From CAYUVH01 sp964448135 (GTDB lineage: Bacteria; Verrucomicrobiota; Verrucomicrobiia; Limisphaerales; UBA8199): a stretch of 64,000 nt of DNA. The notes beneath the pieces were generated by a model that saw nothing but the letters and a program-made list of their open reading frames with translations, searched no databases and was not told where the DNA came from. Position 1 is the stretch's first letter. Every line of letters begins with the position of its first letter. The DNA lies in the NCBI GenBank assembly GCA_964448135.1, contig CAYUVH010000007.1, forward strand, positions 124,001 to 188,000. The letters run 5' to 3'. Made by a program: the position numbers and the translations under genes. Below, in pieces: positions 36,703 to 45,015 of this stretch.

Positions 36703-37632
36703 GTGGACTCCCCTGCCCCAACTCCGGCTCCCGCACCCGCCACTTCGAAGTCGGTCGTCTTCGGCCGTCGATTGATCAGCTTCACCATCCTCTGGACCAT
36801 CGTGCTGGTGGCGATGTTTTCCGGGAACAAGTTTTTGTCCGAAGGCGTTTTCGTGGTATTGATGACTGCTTTTTCCGCCTGCGGCGCCGCGGAGTTTTAC
36901 GACATGGTGCGCAAGCGCGGGATGGCCTGCTTCAAGAGCTGGGGGCTGATCGGCGCCGTGTCGCTGACGATCGGCACTTACCTGCATCTCACGGGGCACT
37001 TGGGAATTTACGACACCCCGGCGCGGGTGAACGATTTTGAAACAAGCTTTCTGATTCTGTTCGTCCTGGGGCTTTGCCTCTGCCAGTTCTTCTCGCGCAC
37101 GAACCCGGACGGCATGCAGGCGATCTCCACGACCCTTTTCGGCCTGATGTATGTGCCGTGGCTGCTGAATTTCATACAGAAGATCAATTATTTCCCGGGC
37201 TTAAACGGCCAGGGCCAGTACTACCTGCTCTATTTCATTCTGATCACCAAGTTCACGGACACGGGCGCCTACGTCGTCGGCTCGCTGATCGGCAAACACA
37301 AGATGATCCCGCGCATCAGCCCGGCGAAGACGTGGGAAGGATTCGCGGGAGCCATTGTGGTGGCGGTGCTGGCTAGTCTGGTGTTCACACATTTTCTGGG
37401 CGACAAGATGGCCGGGATGAAGTGGACCCATGCCATCATCCTGGGCGTCATCCTGAGCTTGGGCGCCGTGGTGGGGGATTTGATTGAGTCACTTTTTAAG
37501 CGCGAAGCCGGGGTGAAGGATTCTGGAAAATACTTTCCGGGCATCGGCGGAATTCTCGACTTGCTGGACAGCTTGTTGTTCAATGCGCCCATCATGTATC
37601 TGTATCTGCGCCACGTCCTGACGCATCCCTGA
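36703..37632 (+). CDS. cdsA: Phosphatidate cytidylyltransferase
   Basis: A 309-residue inner-membrane enzyme that makes CDP-diacylglycerol from phosphatidate and CTP. About eight hydrophobic segments follow a Pro/Ala-rich N-terminus. The CDS signature is present as SLFKREAGVKDSGKYFPG then IGGILDLLDS, but the usual His and Arg (PGHGG and LDRLD) are replaced by Ile and Leu. I believe this is a lineage variant, as the metal-binding KD and the final Asp remain. The start is a GTG at 36703, preceded by AAAGAA. It lies between uppS and dxr. Confidence 0.9.
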   Translation: MDSPAPTPAPAPATSKSVVFGRRLISFTILWTIVLVAMFSGNKFLSEGVFVVLMTAFSACGAAEFYDMVRKRGMACFKSWGLIGAVSLTIGTYLHLTGHLGIYDTPARVNDFETSFLILFVLGLCLCQFFSRTNPDGMQAISTTLFGLMYVPWLLNFIQKINYFPGLNGQGQYYLLYFILITKFTDTGAYVVGSLIGKHKMIPRISPAKTWEGFAGAIVVAVLASLVFTHFLGDKMAGMKWTHAIILGVILSLGAVVGDLIESLFKREAGVKDSGKYFPGIGGILDLLDSLLFNAPIMYLYLRHVLTHP

Positions 37633-37635
37633 CCG

Positions 37636-38784
37636 ATGAAAAACGTTGTTCTGCTTGGCAGCACGGGCTCCATCGGCACCAGTACCGTCAAGGTGGCGGA
37701 AGACCTGCCCGACCGTATCCGGCTGGTCGGCCTCGCGGCGGGCAACAACTCGGAATTGCTGCTCGAACAGATTCGCAAACACCGTCCCGAAGTGGCGTGC
37801 ATCGCGGAACCCGCGAGAGCCGCGGAACTGCGCGGTTGCCTCGCCACGCAGACGGAGATGGTGAGCGGCGCGGAAGGATTGCTGAAATTGGCGACGCTGC
37901 CGTCGGCGGACATTGTATTGATCGCCATTGTCGGCACAGCGGGCTTGCAGCCCGCGCTCGCGGCGATCCGCGCCGGCAAAGACATCGCGGTGGCGTCCAA
38001 GGAAATCCTCGTGATGGCTGGCGAGATTGTCATGCGCGAGGCCCGCGACCACGGCGTGCGCGTGCTTGCCGTGGACAGCGAGCATTCGGCTATTTTTCAG
38101 TGCCTCGATGGCAAGCCCCCAGCATCAGTGCGGCGGCTGTGGTTGACGGCGTCAGGCGGGCCATTCCGCAAAACGCCCAAAGAGGAATTTGCCGGCATCA
38201 CAGTAGAACGGGCGCTCAAGCATCCATCCTGGGTCATGGGCCGCAAGATCACGATTGATTCGGCGACCTTGTTCAACAAGGGCTTGGAGATGATCGAAGC
38301 GCGGTGGCTGTTCGACATCGGGATGCCGCGCGTGTCCGTGGTTGTGCATCCCCAGAGCATCATTCATTCGATGGTGGAATTCGTGGATGGCTCGATGCTG
38401 GCGCAGCTTTCGACGCCGGACATGTGTTTGCCGATCCAATACGCGCTCACCTACCCCGAGCGGGCTGCCAGCGAGCGCGTGCAAACGAGCCTGGCGAAGT
38501 TGGGATGTTTGAATTTTGAGGAGCCGGACGAAGATCGGTTTCCTTCACTGAGACTCGCAAGGCAGGCGGGAGAAATCGGCGGCACTTTGCCGGCGGTCCT
38601 AAACGCGGCAAATGAAGTCGCAGTGGATGCGTTTGTTAACGGCAAAATCAATTTTCCCCAAATCACCGAAACCGTACGGCATACCATGGCGGTCCACCGG
38701 CTCGTGGAGCATCCGGGACTCGATGAGATATTGCAGGCGGATGCGTGGGCGCGGCAGGAGGCGGGGCGTCCAGGGGCGAAATAG
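37636..38784 (+). CDS. dxr: 1-deoxy-D-xylulose 5-phosphate reductoisomerase
   Basis: A 382-residue NADPH-dependent enzyme, second step of the MEP isoprenoid pathway, which feeds the UppS product. NVVLLGSTGSIGTSTVKV is the NADPH fold; VDSEHSAIFQCL carries the metal-binding residues; LWLTASGGPFR and GLEMIEARWLF are the active-site loops. Length is normal. It starts three bases after the cdsA stop. In Proteobacteria rseP usually follows dxr; here a small lipoprotein gene follows. Confidence 0.97.
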   Translation: MKNVVLLGSTGSIGTSTVKVAEDLPDRIRLVGLAAGNNSELLLEQIRKHRPEVACIAEPARAAELRGCLATQTEMVSGAEGLLKLATLPSADIVLIAIVGTAGLQPALAAIRAGKDIAVASKEILVMAGEIVMREARDHGVRVLAVDSEHSAIFQCLDGKPPASVRRLWLTASGGPFRKTPKEEFAGITVERALKHPSWVMGRKITIDSATLFNKGLEMIEARWLFDIGMPRVSVVVHPQSIIHSMVEFVDGSMLAQLSTPDMCLPIQYALTYPERAASERVQTSLAKLGCLNFEEPDEDRFPSLRLARQAGEIGGTLPAVLNAANEVAVDAFVNGKINFPQITETVRHTMAVHRLVEHPGLDEILQADAWARQEAGRPGAK

Positions 38785-38843
38785 GCCACGGCCGTTGCCA
38801 CGGTGGAGGTGGACTTTTGGGATTCGAGGGTTATGCTTGCTTG

Positions 38844-39209
38844 ATGAAATCATCAGCGGCAGCAGCAATCGCTTTGGGATGTGCCTTTACGCTAGCGGGT
38901 TGTGGGGAGAAACCTTCCACACAAGGTAACGCGGGCACAAACCCCGGCACCTCCAGCGGCAGCGTGCTGACAGCGCCCGCAGATTACGTGGGCGCGCTCG
39001 GCAAGGGACAGCAAAACGCGACCAAGACGGTTGACACCGCCTCCATCAACAAGGCCATCCAGTTGTTCAACGTGGACCAGGGGCGAAACCCGAAGGATTT
39101 GGACGAGTTGGTGCAGCGCAACTACCTGCCGCAGATGCCCGTACCACCGAATGGAATGAAGCTCAGCTACGACTCGTCCGCCGGCGAAGTGAAGGTGGTA
39201 AATCAATGA
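38844..39209 (+). CDS. Small lipoprotein with pseudopilin-like C-terminal helix domain
   Basis: A 121-residue lipoprotein with lipobox TLAGC (Cys21) after a short signal (MKSSAAAAIALGCAF). After a Gly/Ser/Thr-rich linker, the C-terminal half, ASINKAIQLFNVDQGRNPKD, LDELVQRNYLP and the short closing strand, looks like the C-terminal part of type II secretion pseudopilins. It has no prepilin signal of its own. The function is unknown. The ATG at 38844 is chosen because upstream in-frame sequence is low complexity and overlaps dxr. Confidence 0.75.
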   Translation: MKSSAAAAIALGCAFTLAGCGEKPSTQGNAGTNPGTSSGSVLTAPADYVGALGKGQQNATKTVDTASINKAIQLFNVDQGRNPKDLDELVQRNYLPQMPVPPNGMKLSYDSSAGEVKVVNQ

Positions 39210-39258
39210 TTTGGGGCCGTATTCCGTAGAACTGCTGAGCCGGGGTTCCGTTTTCTTT

Positions 39259-39290
39259 CCCGGCCTTGCGGAGCATCCGGCCCGGTTTTT
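39259..39290 (+). terminator. Candidate rho-independent terminator
   Basis: CCCGGCC (39259-39265) can pair imperfectly with GGCCCGG (39279-39285), followed by five Ts. It closes the dnaB-to-lipoprotein stretch before the cNMP gene. Confidence 0.45.
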
Positions 39291-39293
39291 AAC

Positions 39294-39321
39294 TTGATTT
39301 AGCGTAAGCGTATGTTATTAA
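39294..39321 (+). promoter_or_regulatory. Candidate promoter for the GYF_2-cNMP gene
   Basis: TTGATT (39294-39299) and TATTAA (39316-39321), 16 bases apart, directly after the terminator and before the ATG at 39332. The match is modest. Confidence 0.33.
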
Positions 39322-39331
39322 GAGCATTGCC

Positions 39332-40036
39332 ATGGTAGCTAGTTCGGCGCAAACGCACTTTATTGTTTGGGGGATTGATCAGGTTCCTTACGGACCCGTC
39401 GAATTGCCTGCATTGATCGCCTGGATCAAGGATGAACGGGTTTCGGCGGACACCTGGCTGTTCGTCGCCAAGAACAACGCCTGGCAGCTCGCGGCCGAGG
39501 TCACCGAACTGCAGATGTTTTTCAAGTCCAAGCGGCCAAAGCCCGCCGATAGCTCCGTCCAGGCCGTAACCGGCGTGGATGCCCGCGCCTTACGGCGGGT
39601 GCGCATCCTCTCCACCATGAAGGACGACGAGCTGGAACGTTTTGCCCAATTCGTTGAATTGGAAAAGGTGCCGCAGTGGACCGTGATAGTGAAGCAGGGC
39701 GAACGGGGCGACACGATGTATTTCATCCTCGAAGGGGAGCTACGCGTGCGGATTAATCCAGCCGGCAAGGAAACCATCCTGGCGACGCTGGGTGTAGGCG
39801 AATTTTTTGGTGACATTTCCCTGTTCGATCACGGTCCGCGCTCCGCGGACGTGGTAGCGAACAGCGACGCTCTGGTCGCAAAGATTTCCGCCTCGGGCTT
39901 CGACCAATTGGCGAAAGCTGCGCCGGACCTCGCGACGCCGTTTTTGCGGGCCATTGGCCAGACGCTGACCGCGCGCATCCGCGCGGACAACAAGCGGTAC
40001 GGCGACTCCATTCTGTTTTCCCGCGCGGCGCAGTAA
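39332..40036 (+). CDS. GYF_2 (DUF4339) plus cyclic-nucleotide-binding domain protein
   Basis: A 234-residue protein with two parts. Residues 1-65 match the GYF_2/DUF4339 pattern (DQVPYGPVELPALIAWIKDE then TWLFVAKNNAWQLA). Residues 85-215 form a cNMP-binding beta-roll: ILSTMKDDELERFAQF, then VIVKQGERGDTMYFILEGEL and the phosphate cassette GEFFGDISLFDHGPRSADV. No DNA-binding helix-turn-helix follows, so it is not a Crp-type regulator. Which nucleotide it binds and what it controls are unknown. It is a single gene with its own promoter-like region. Confidence 0.85.
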   Translation: MVASSAQTHFIVWGIDQVPYGPVELPALIAWIKDERVSADTWLFVAKNNAWQLAAEVTELQMFFKSKRPKPADSSVQAVTGVDARALRRVRILSTMKDDELERFAQFVELEKVPQWTVIVKQGERGDTMYFILEGELRVRINPAGKETILATLGVGEFFGDISLFDHGPRSADVVANSDALVAKISASGFDQLAKAAPDLATPFLRAIGQTLTARIRADNKRYGDSILFSRAAQ

Positions 40037-40074
40037 AGGGGGGCTGAGCTCCTCGCTTCATTTGCGGACCAGGC

Positions 40075-40087
40075 TTAAAGCTCCAAC
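40075..40087. repeat. Fragment of family A repeat
   Basis: TTAAAGCTCCAAC directly next to the moaA stop, matching the first bases of family A. Confidence 0.35.
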
Positions 40088-41188
40088 CTAGCCCCCGATG
40101 CAGCTCATCGAGCGGGACGGAGCGACGAAGTCAGGTTCCCCTATGTGATGGCGGGCTTCTTTTTGCAGGACAACATCCTTCAGCCATTCCCCCAGGACTT
40201 CGTCGGATTCACCGGCGCGCAAGCGGGAGCGAAAGTCGTGCTCGGTAACGCTGAAGAGGCAGGTGCGGATCTTGCCGTCGGCGGTCAAGCGGAGCCGGTT
40301 GCAATGGCCGCAGAAGGGCTCACTCACTGGCGCAATCACCCCGATCTCCCCACGCCCGTCGGCGAAGCCCCAACGCTTTGAGGTGGACGAGGGATTATCG
40401 ACAGCGAGTGGGCGCAAATCGAAGCGTCGTTGCAACCGCTCAAGGATCTCGCGGCCGGGAACGACCAGTTCCTTCAGCCATGCGCGCGCGGAATCGAGCG
40501 GCATGAATTCGATGAAACGCATGCTCAGATTGCGGCTGCGGGCGAATTCAGCCAGCGATTCGATCTCATGGTCATTGAGTTCGCGGATCACGACGGCGTT
40601 GACCTTGACCGGATCAAAACCGAGTTCCTGCGCGATTTCGATGCTGCGCAGGACCTCTTCCAGTCCGTCGCGACCCGTGATTTTCTTGAAATTATCCCGG
40701 TCCAGCGAATCCAGGCTGAAACTAATGCGGCGCAAACCGGCCTCGCGCAGGGCGCGGGCCTTGGAGGGAAAAAGGAACCCGTTCGTGGTCATCGCCAGGT
40801 CCTGGATGCCGGGAATGGCGGCGACTTTGGCGGTGAGAAGTTCCACGTTCTGGCGAAGCAAGGGTTCCCCACCGGTGAGCCGGATTTTCTGGATGCCCAG
40901 TCCGACGGACAGCCGGACGACGCGTTCGATCTCCTCGAAGGAAAGCAGGTGCGTGCGCGGTACCCATTGCTGCCGGATGGGCGTTGAGGTCGGCAGGCTG
41001 GCCCAGCGCCCGCGGTAAAAATTCTGGGCGGCCTCGGTTTCCGGCAGGCAGTAGAGGCAACGGAAATTGCAACGGTCCGTGAGGCTGACACGCAGATCGC
41101 GCAGGGTGCGGCCGTGCGAATCAATGAGGAGATTGGATTTGAGATTTGAAATTTGAGATTTCAAATTCGGATTTGGAATATGCGTCAC
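40088..41188 (-). CDS. moaA: GTP 3',8-cyclase (molybdenum cofactor synthesis)
   Basis: A 366-residue radical-SAM enzyme that, with MoaC, turns GTP into cyclic pyranopterin monophosphate. CNFRCLYC is the SAM cluster; the second cluster and GTP site are in FCGHCNRLRLTADGK then IRTCLF; the C-terminus ends in the conserved Gly-Gly. An insert of about 25 residues (TEAAQNFYRGRWASL...) follows the first cluster. No ATG, GTG or TTG lies between the family B repeat and the conserved core, so translation must begin within the repeat (TTG at 41164) or just before it (GTG at 41188). The N-terminal NLKSQISNLKSN is thus repeat-encoded. No other mo-genes are nearby. Confidence 0.92.
   Translation of the reverse strand: MTHIPNPNLKSQISNLKSNLLIDSHGRTLRDLRVSLTDRCNFRCLYCLPETEAAQNFYRGRWASLPTSTPIRQQWVPRTHLLSFEEIERVVRLSVGLGIQKIRLTGGEPLLRQNVELLTAKVAAIPGIQDLAMTTNGFLFPSKARALREAGLRRISFSLDSLDRDNFKKITGRDGLEEVLRSIEIAQELGFDPVKVNAVVIRELNDHEIESLAEFARSRNLSMRFIEFMPLDSARAWLKELVVPGREILERLQRRFDLRPLAVDNPSSTSKRWGFADGRGEIGVIAPVSEPFCGHCNRLRLTADGKIRTCLFSVTEHDFRSRLRAGESDEVLGEWLKDVVLQKEARHHIGEPDFVAPSRSMSCIGG
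41131..41176. repeat. Dispersed repeat, family B, copy 2, overlapping the moaA start
   Basis: GATTTGAGATTTGAAATTTG followed by AGATTTCAAATTCGGATTTG. It shares the GAGATTTGAAATTT core and the CGGATTT end with the copy at 12599-12644. Confidence 0.8.
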
Positions 41189-41503
41189 AAAGCCAACGAC
41201 AGCGCTGACGTCAAAATATCGCTCTTATCAGCGGAAGGGGCAATGGATTTTGACCTGGCCCGTCTCATCGCGCCGGTCAGGCCAGCGAATGAATGCTTCT
41301 ACCGCGCGGTTGCCATGCGATTCAAGCCTTCGGGTGATAGATAGTAGCCGGCGGTCGCTCCGAGGCTTGGCGAGGACCGACCACCGGACGAGCACGCTCA
41401 ATAAAGTTGCATCCCGAAAGGATGCCCGAAAACTTCAAACCTTGCACTCAAACTCCTGCACCCACTCCTTAGATTCGAGGTGCCGCCTCGCCCAGCGCGC
41501 CCG
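41189..41503. other. Gene-free spacer (315 bases) with two inverted repeats
   Basis: I see no credible gene. It holds CGGTCGC...GCGAGGACCG (41352-41379), an inverted repeat of a type common in spacers of this phylum, and a small hairpin GCATCC-CGAAA-GGATGC (41409-41425). It separates the divergently placed moaA upstream region from the 3' end of the coiled-coil gene. Confidence 0.6.
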
Positions 41504-42310
41504 TTACTTCGTCACGGGGACCGGAGGCGCCGCGGGCGCATTGGTGGCTGGAGGAACGATCTGCTTGATTTGCCCATCCGAGCTCACCTCGACATTCAGA
41601 TCGTAATTCGGCTTGGGCGCGGGTGGCGGAGTCGGCTGGCTGTGCTGCATGAGCGCCTGGGCCCCTTTCATTTCCGTGCGGGCGAACAAGCCCTGGCGGA
41701 TCATTTCCATGCGCCGGGCGATGGACAGCTCTTCCCTTAACCGGCTGACTTGGGCGCGCAACACCGTCAGGTCGTTGAACTGGCGTTCGAGTTCGGCTTT
41801 CTCGGCCATGAGGCGCTTGAGTTCCTTCTCGAGGAAGGCCTTGTCGCCCTCAGTAACCGCCAGTTTCTTTTGCGTGCTCTCGATCTGCAGAGTCAGGTTG
41901 GTAATGGAGGTACTCAGGTCGGCGGCTTGCTTATCGAGGATCTGATTCTGGTTCTCCAATTCAGCGATACGCGCCTCATGTTTGGCCACCTGGTCCTGGC
42001 TGGCCTTGAGGGCATCCTGGGTCTGGATCAGGTTCGAATTCAGCTCCGTGTATTTGTTCGTGAGGTCGCTGTAATTCCTGGTGAGCGTCTGCTTCTGGTT
42101 TTCCATGTCGCCGCGCAGGGTTTCGACCAGCGCCTTGCTCTCATCCAGATTCGCGCGGGTGATGCCGAGGCTGTTGGAAAGCGTCTGGATCTCAGCCGTG
42201 GACTTTTCGTGCTGGCGCGTGGCCTCGCGCTTGCCAGTGATCAGAAAGACAACCAGGAGCAGGCAAGCCAGTCCCAGTCCGCCAACGACGATTCCAAATT
42301 GGTTCTTCAT
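41504..42310 (-). CDS. Membrane-anchored coiled-coil protein of unknown function
   Basis: A 268-residue protein with one N-terminal transmembrane helix (FGIVVGGLGLACLLLVVFLI, residues 5-24) and a long periplasmic or cytoplasmic coiled coil at about 30-200, rich in Glu, Gln, Leu and Lys with heptad spacing. The C-terminal 60 residues are Pro-rich (PTPPPAPKPN, PPATNAPAAPPVPVTK). No family is recognised. A structural or envelope-organising role is plausible but not shown. It is on the minus strand, next to tRNA-Leu upstream. Confidence 0.78.
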   Translation of the reverse strand: MKNQFGIVVGGLGLACLLLVVFLITGKREATRQHEKSTAEIQTLSNSLGITRANLDESKALVETLRGDMENQKQTLTRNYSDLTNKYTELNSNLIQTQDALKASQDQVAKHEARIAELENQNQILDKQAADLSTSITNLTLQIESTQKKLAVTEGDKAFLEKELKRLMAEKAELERQFNDLTVLRAQVSRLREELSIARRMEMIRQGLFARTEMKGAQALMQHSQPTPPPAPKPNYDLNVEVSSDGQIKQIVPPATNAPAAPPVPVTK

Positions 42311-42389
42311 AGTATTTCAAAGGGAAGGCCGCGAATTTCCCGTTGCTTTGAGTCTCCGGCCAGAGTTGCGGAGATATTCCCGCTACTCT

Positions 42390-42403
42390 CCGTATAAATA
42401 CGG
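42390..42403. promoter_or_regulatory. Perfect 14-bp palindrome upstream of the coiled-coil gene
   Basis: CCGTATAAATACGG, about 80 bases before the coiled-coil ATG on the minus strand. It could be an operator or part of an AT-rich promoter. There is no gene between 42311 and 42588. Confidence 0.3.
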
Positions 42404-42588
42404 TTGGTTTATCCGTACGTCAAGGGAACCGTATCCAAGGAATTGCCCAGTGCCGAAAACTGGGACAGCCAAATATTGAACACTTTTCGGGCAATTTCCC
42501 GGCGTGCGAATTGCACAACGCCCAAACCATATAAACCGGGAAAAAGCCCGAATTTATGGACCATTTCGAGCAGAGAAATTCCGGAAGA

Positions 42589-42673
42589 TGGTGCCCGCGA
42601 CAGGACTTGAACCTGTACGATGTTACTCACTAGAACCTGAATCTAGCGCGTCTGCCAATTCCGCCACGCGGGC
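42589..42673 (-). tRNA. tRNA-Leu (anticodon CAG), CCA encoded
   Basis: Read on the minus strand from 42673. The acceptor stem GCCCGCG/CGCGGGC pairs perfectly. The D-arm has GCGG...GGCAGACGC. The anticodon arm is CTAGA-TTCAGGT-TCTAG, giving anticodon CAG (plus-strand 42637-42639), so it reads CUG. A long variable region fits a class II tRNA. The T-arm is ACAGG-TTCAAGT-CCTGT. The discriminator A at 42592 is followed by an encoded CCA (42589-42591). Confidence 0.95.
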
Positions 42674-42767
42674 ACTCGGCTGCGCCGTCACCTTGCGATG
42701 TCCGACGAACAGGCGGCGAATCTACATTGCGATCGCGAGCCGGACAAGTGAAAAGCGAATCCGCGAA

Positions 42768-43148
42768 TTACTCAATGACGCGGAGAGTATAGCGATGGGA
42801 GACCGAACTTTCGGCCTTGGGTTTGCCAAAGGCGTTGCAGTCGTAGTCAAAGCGGTAGCGGTATTCCACGCTATTCGCGCCAGCAGGCACCGGGACCATG
42901 CCTTCCCAGCGGTTGCTCAAGAGGTGGGTGGGCACCATTTCGATCGGCGCGCCGGACGTTCCGACGAGGATCTTGGGCTTGATGCTGGGCCAGCGGATGG
43001 TCTGTTGCTGGCTGTTGAACGCGACTTCGACGCGATAGAGATTGTTGGTGGTCCGGGACTGGTGCAGAGGGGTGAGATTGGTGATTACGCTGCTGCAACC
43101 CGCAAGCAGCAGGGGCGCGCAAAGCAACGGCAGAAATCTCTTAATCAT
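42768..43148 (-). CDS. Small lipoprotein of unknown function
   Basis: A 126-residue lipoprotein with lipobox LLAGC (Cys18). The rest is a beta-rich domain (NNLYRVEVAFNSQQQTIRW, then VPAGANSVEYRYRFDYDCN) that looks like a single immunoglobulin-type or early-set sandwich. I do not recognise a family. Its gene is 95 bases upstream (minus-strand sense) of tRNA-Leu and divergent from the PpiD-like gene. Confidence 0.75.
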   Translation of the reverse strand: MIKRFLPLLCAPLLLAGCSSVITNLTPLHQSRTTNNLYRVEVAFNSQQQTIRWPSIKPKILVGTSGAPIEMVPTHLLSNRWEGMVPVPAGANSVEYRYRFDYDCNAFGKPKAESSVSHRYTLRVIE

Positions 43149-43272
43149 GGCCGGCAGCGTGGCGAAGGCGGGCCGGGTTGTAAAGCGTGGAAATTCGCGG
43201 AATTTACGTTTGACCCGGCTTGCCCCGGCCGGTTACGTTTTGCGTTCCTTTATTACGTAGATTTGACCTTAT

Positions 43273-44961
43273 ATGTTCGGGACTATCCGCAAGCATCAGA
43301 CTTGGTTGTGGGCGATTATCATCACCTTCACGATCATCAGCTTTGTTTATTTCTTCTCCCCCTACACCAAAATGAACGGGGGCCAGAGCCAGACCATGGA
43401 CTTCGGGCGCATCAACGGCGTGAAGGTGACGGAGGGCGATTACCGAAACGCCGCGAAGGAAGCGATTCTGCACCAGCTCATGGTGAACGGCCGCTGGCCG
43501 GACCAGAACTTTGACGAGCTGCGCGAGGCCTATCAGTGGCTGCTGCTGATCCAAAAACAGCAGGAACTCGGAATTCATCCCAGCCCGGATTCCGTGACCC
43601 TGGCGGCGCGAGAATTCATGAGCAAATTCAGCCGGGAAAAGGTGGACCCGGACCTGTTCATCAAACAGGCCCTGCAGCCCCACGGCTTGAATGCGGCCGA
43701 CCTCGAGCGTTACATCACCCATTTCCTGGGGCTCCAGGAGATGATGAACGCCGTGTCGCAAAGCGGCCGGCTGATTCCGCCGTCCGAGATGCGCATGCTG
43801 TATGAGCGCGAGCGGCAGGACGTTTCGACGGAGGCCGTGTGGTTCTCGGTGTCCAACTACCTGGCGAGTGTGCCGACCACGCCGGCCACGATTGCGGAAT
43901 TCTACACGAATAATCTCGCGAATTACCGCGTGCCCGCGCGGCTGGTCATCAATTACGTGGCGTTTCCGGCGACCAATTACTTCGCCAAAATCGAAGCCGA
44001 TTCCTCCTCCAACATCACGCAAATGGTGGAGCAGGGTTTCACCGGGCTGCGCACCAATTTTTACAAGGGCGCGACGACCCCGGAAACGATCAAAGCGAAG
44101 ATCCGCGAAGAGATCGTGCACGAAAATGCGATGATGCTCGCACGCAAGCAGGCCACCCTGTTCGCCAGCGAGGTGTTGAAGCGGGATAAAGCCCGGACGG
44201 CGGCGGATTTCATGGCGACGGCGGCCGCTTCCAACCTGACCGTGAAAGTATCCGAACCTTTTACTCACGAGGAGGGCCCGGGGGGACTGCATCTCGATCC
44301 GAAGTTCCTGAAGGTGTTGTTCAGTCTTTCACCGAGCAACCAGATCGCGGGCCCGGTGCTGGGAGATGACGCGGCGTTCGTGGTCAGCTACAACAAGCAG
44401 CTCCCGAGCGAAATTCCGCCGCTGGATGCCATCAAGGAACGCGTCGTGACGGATTGTAAATTCAGCGAGGCGCTGTCGGCCGCCCGGCAGGCAGGCCTTG
44501 CATTTCGAAAGGCGCTCGTGGCTGGCCTGGCAAGCGGCAAGACTTTTGCCGCCATATGCCTGGAGTACAAATACAAGCCAGTATTGCTACCCCCCTTCTC
44601 CCTGAGCACGCGCACGCTGCCCGAGGCGGAAGACCATATTGACTTGAACGGGCAAAACGGATTGAAGCAGCTTGCCTACGGAACGGCGCCCGGGAAAGTC
44701 AGCGAATTTCAGATCACACCGGAGGGCGGTGCCATCGTCTATGTGAAGGAACGCCTTCCCATTGATGAGGCAAGGATGCGCGATGAAATGCCCGCCTTCA
44801 CCCGCGGCGTCTGGCACAACCGCCAGTCGGAGGCCTTCAATCAGTGGTTCGACGGCGAGTTTCGCCGCGGATTGCGCGACACCCCGCTCATGCAGCGCAT
44901 TCAGCAAAAGATGCAGGAGCAGCAGCAAGGACAGGCGCCGGCAGCGGGCAAGAAGTCCTGA
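43273..44961 (+). CDS. PpiD/SurA-like membrane-anchored periplasmic chaperone
   Basis: A 562-residue protein with one N-terminal transmembrane helix (WLWAIIITFTIISFVYFF, about 11-28) and a large periplasmic part. The SurA_N-type chaperone region (GRINGVKVTEGDYRNAAKEA to about residue 180) is clear. A parvulin-type isomerase domain is not obvious; the VPARLVINYVAFPA start at about residue 215 matches its first strand but the usual H-I-L motif is not there, so enzyme activity is doubtful. The C-terminus is Gln-rich. A role in outer-membrane protein folding is likely by family. The ATG at 43273 starts just ahead of the membrane helix. Confidence 0.82.
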   Translation: MFGTIRKHQTWLWAIIITFTIISFVYFFSPYTKMNGGQSQTMDFGRINGVKVTEGDYRNAAKEAILHQLMVNGRWPDQNFDELREAYQWLLLIQKQQELGIHPSPDSVTLAAREFMSKFSREKVDPDLFIKQALQPHGLNAADLERYITHFLGLQEMMNAVSQSGRLIPPSEMRMLYERERQDVSTEAVWFSVSNYLASVPTTPATIAEFYTNNLANYRVPARLVINYVAFPATNYFAKIEADSSSNITQMVEQGFTGLRTNFYKGATTPETIKAKIREEIVHENAMMLARKQATLFASEVLKRDKARTAADFMATAAASNLTVKVSEPFTHEEGPGGLHLDPKFLKVLFSLSPSNQIAGPVLGDDAAFVVSYNKQLPSEIPPLDAIKERVVTDCKFSEALSAARQAGLAFRKALVAGLASGKTFAAICLEYKYKPVLLPPFSLSTRTLPEAEDHIDLNGQNGLKQLAYGTAPGKVSEFQITPEGGAIVYVKERLPIDEARMRDEMPAFTRGVWHNRQSEAFNQWFDGEFRRGLRDTPLMQRIQQKMQEQQQGQAPAAGKKS

Positions 44962-45015
44962 AGCCAGCCCGTCGCGACCCCGCCAGGGCCGCGCCAGGCG
45001 GCCTTTGTGCGAGCC

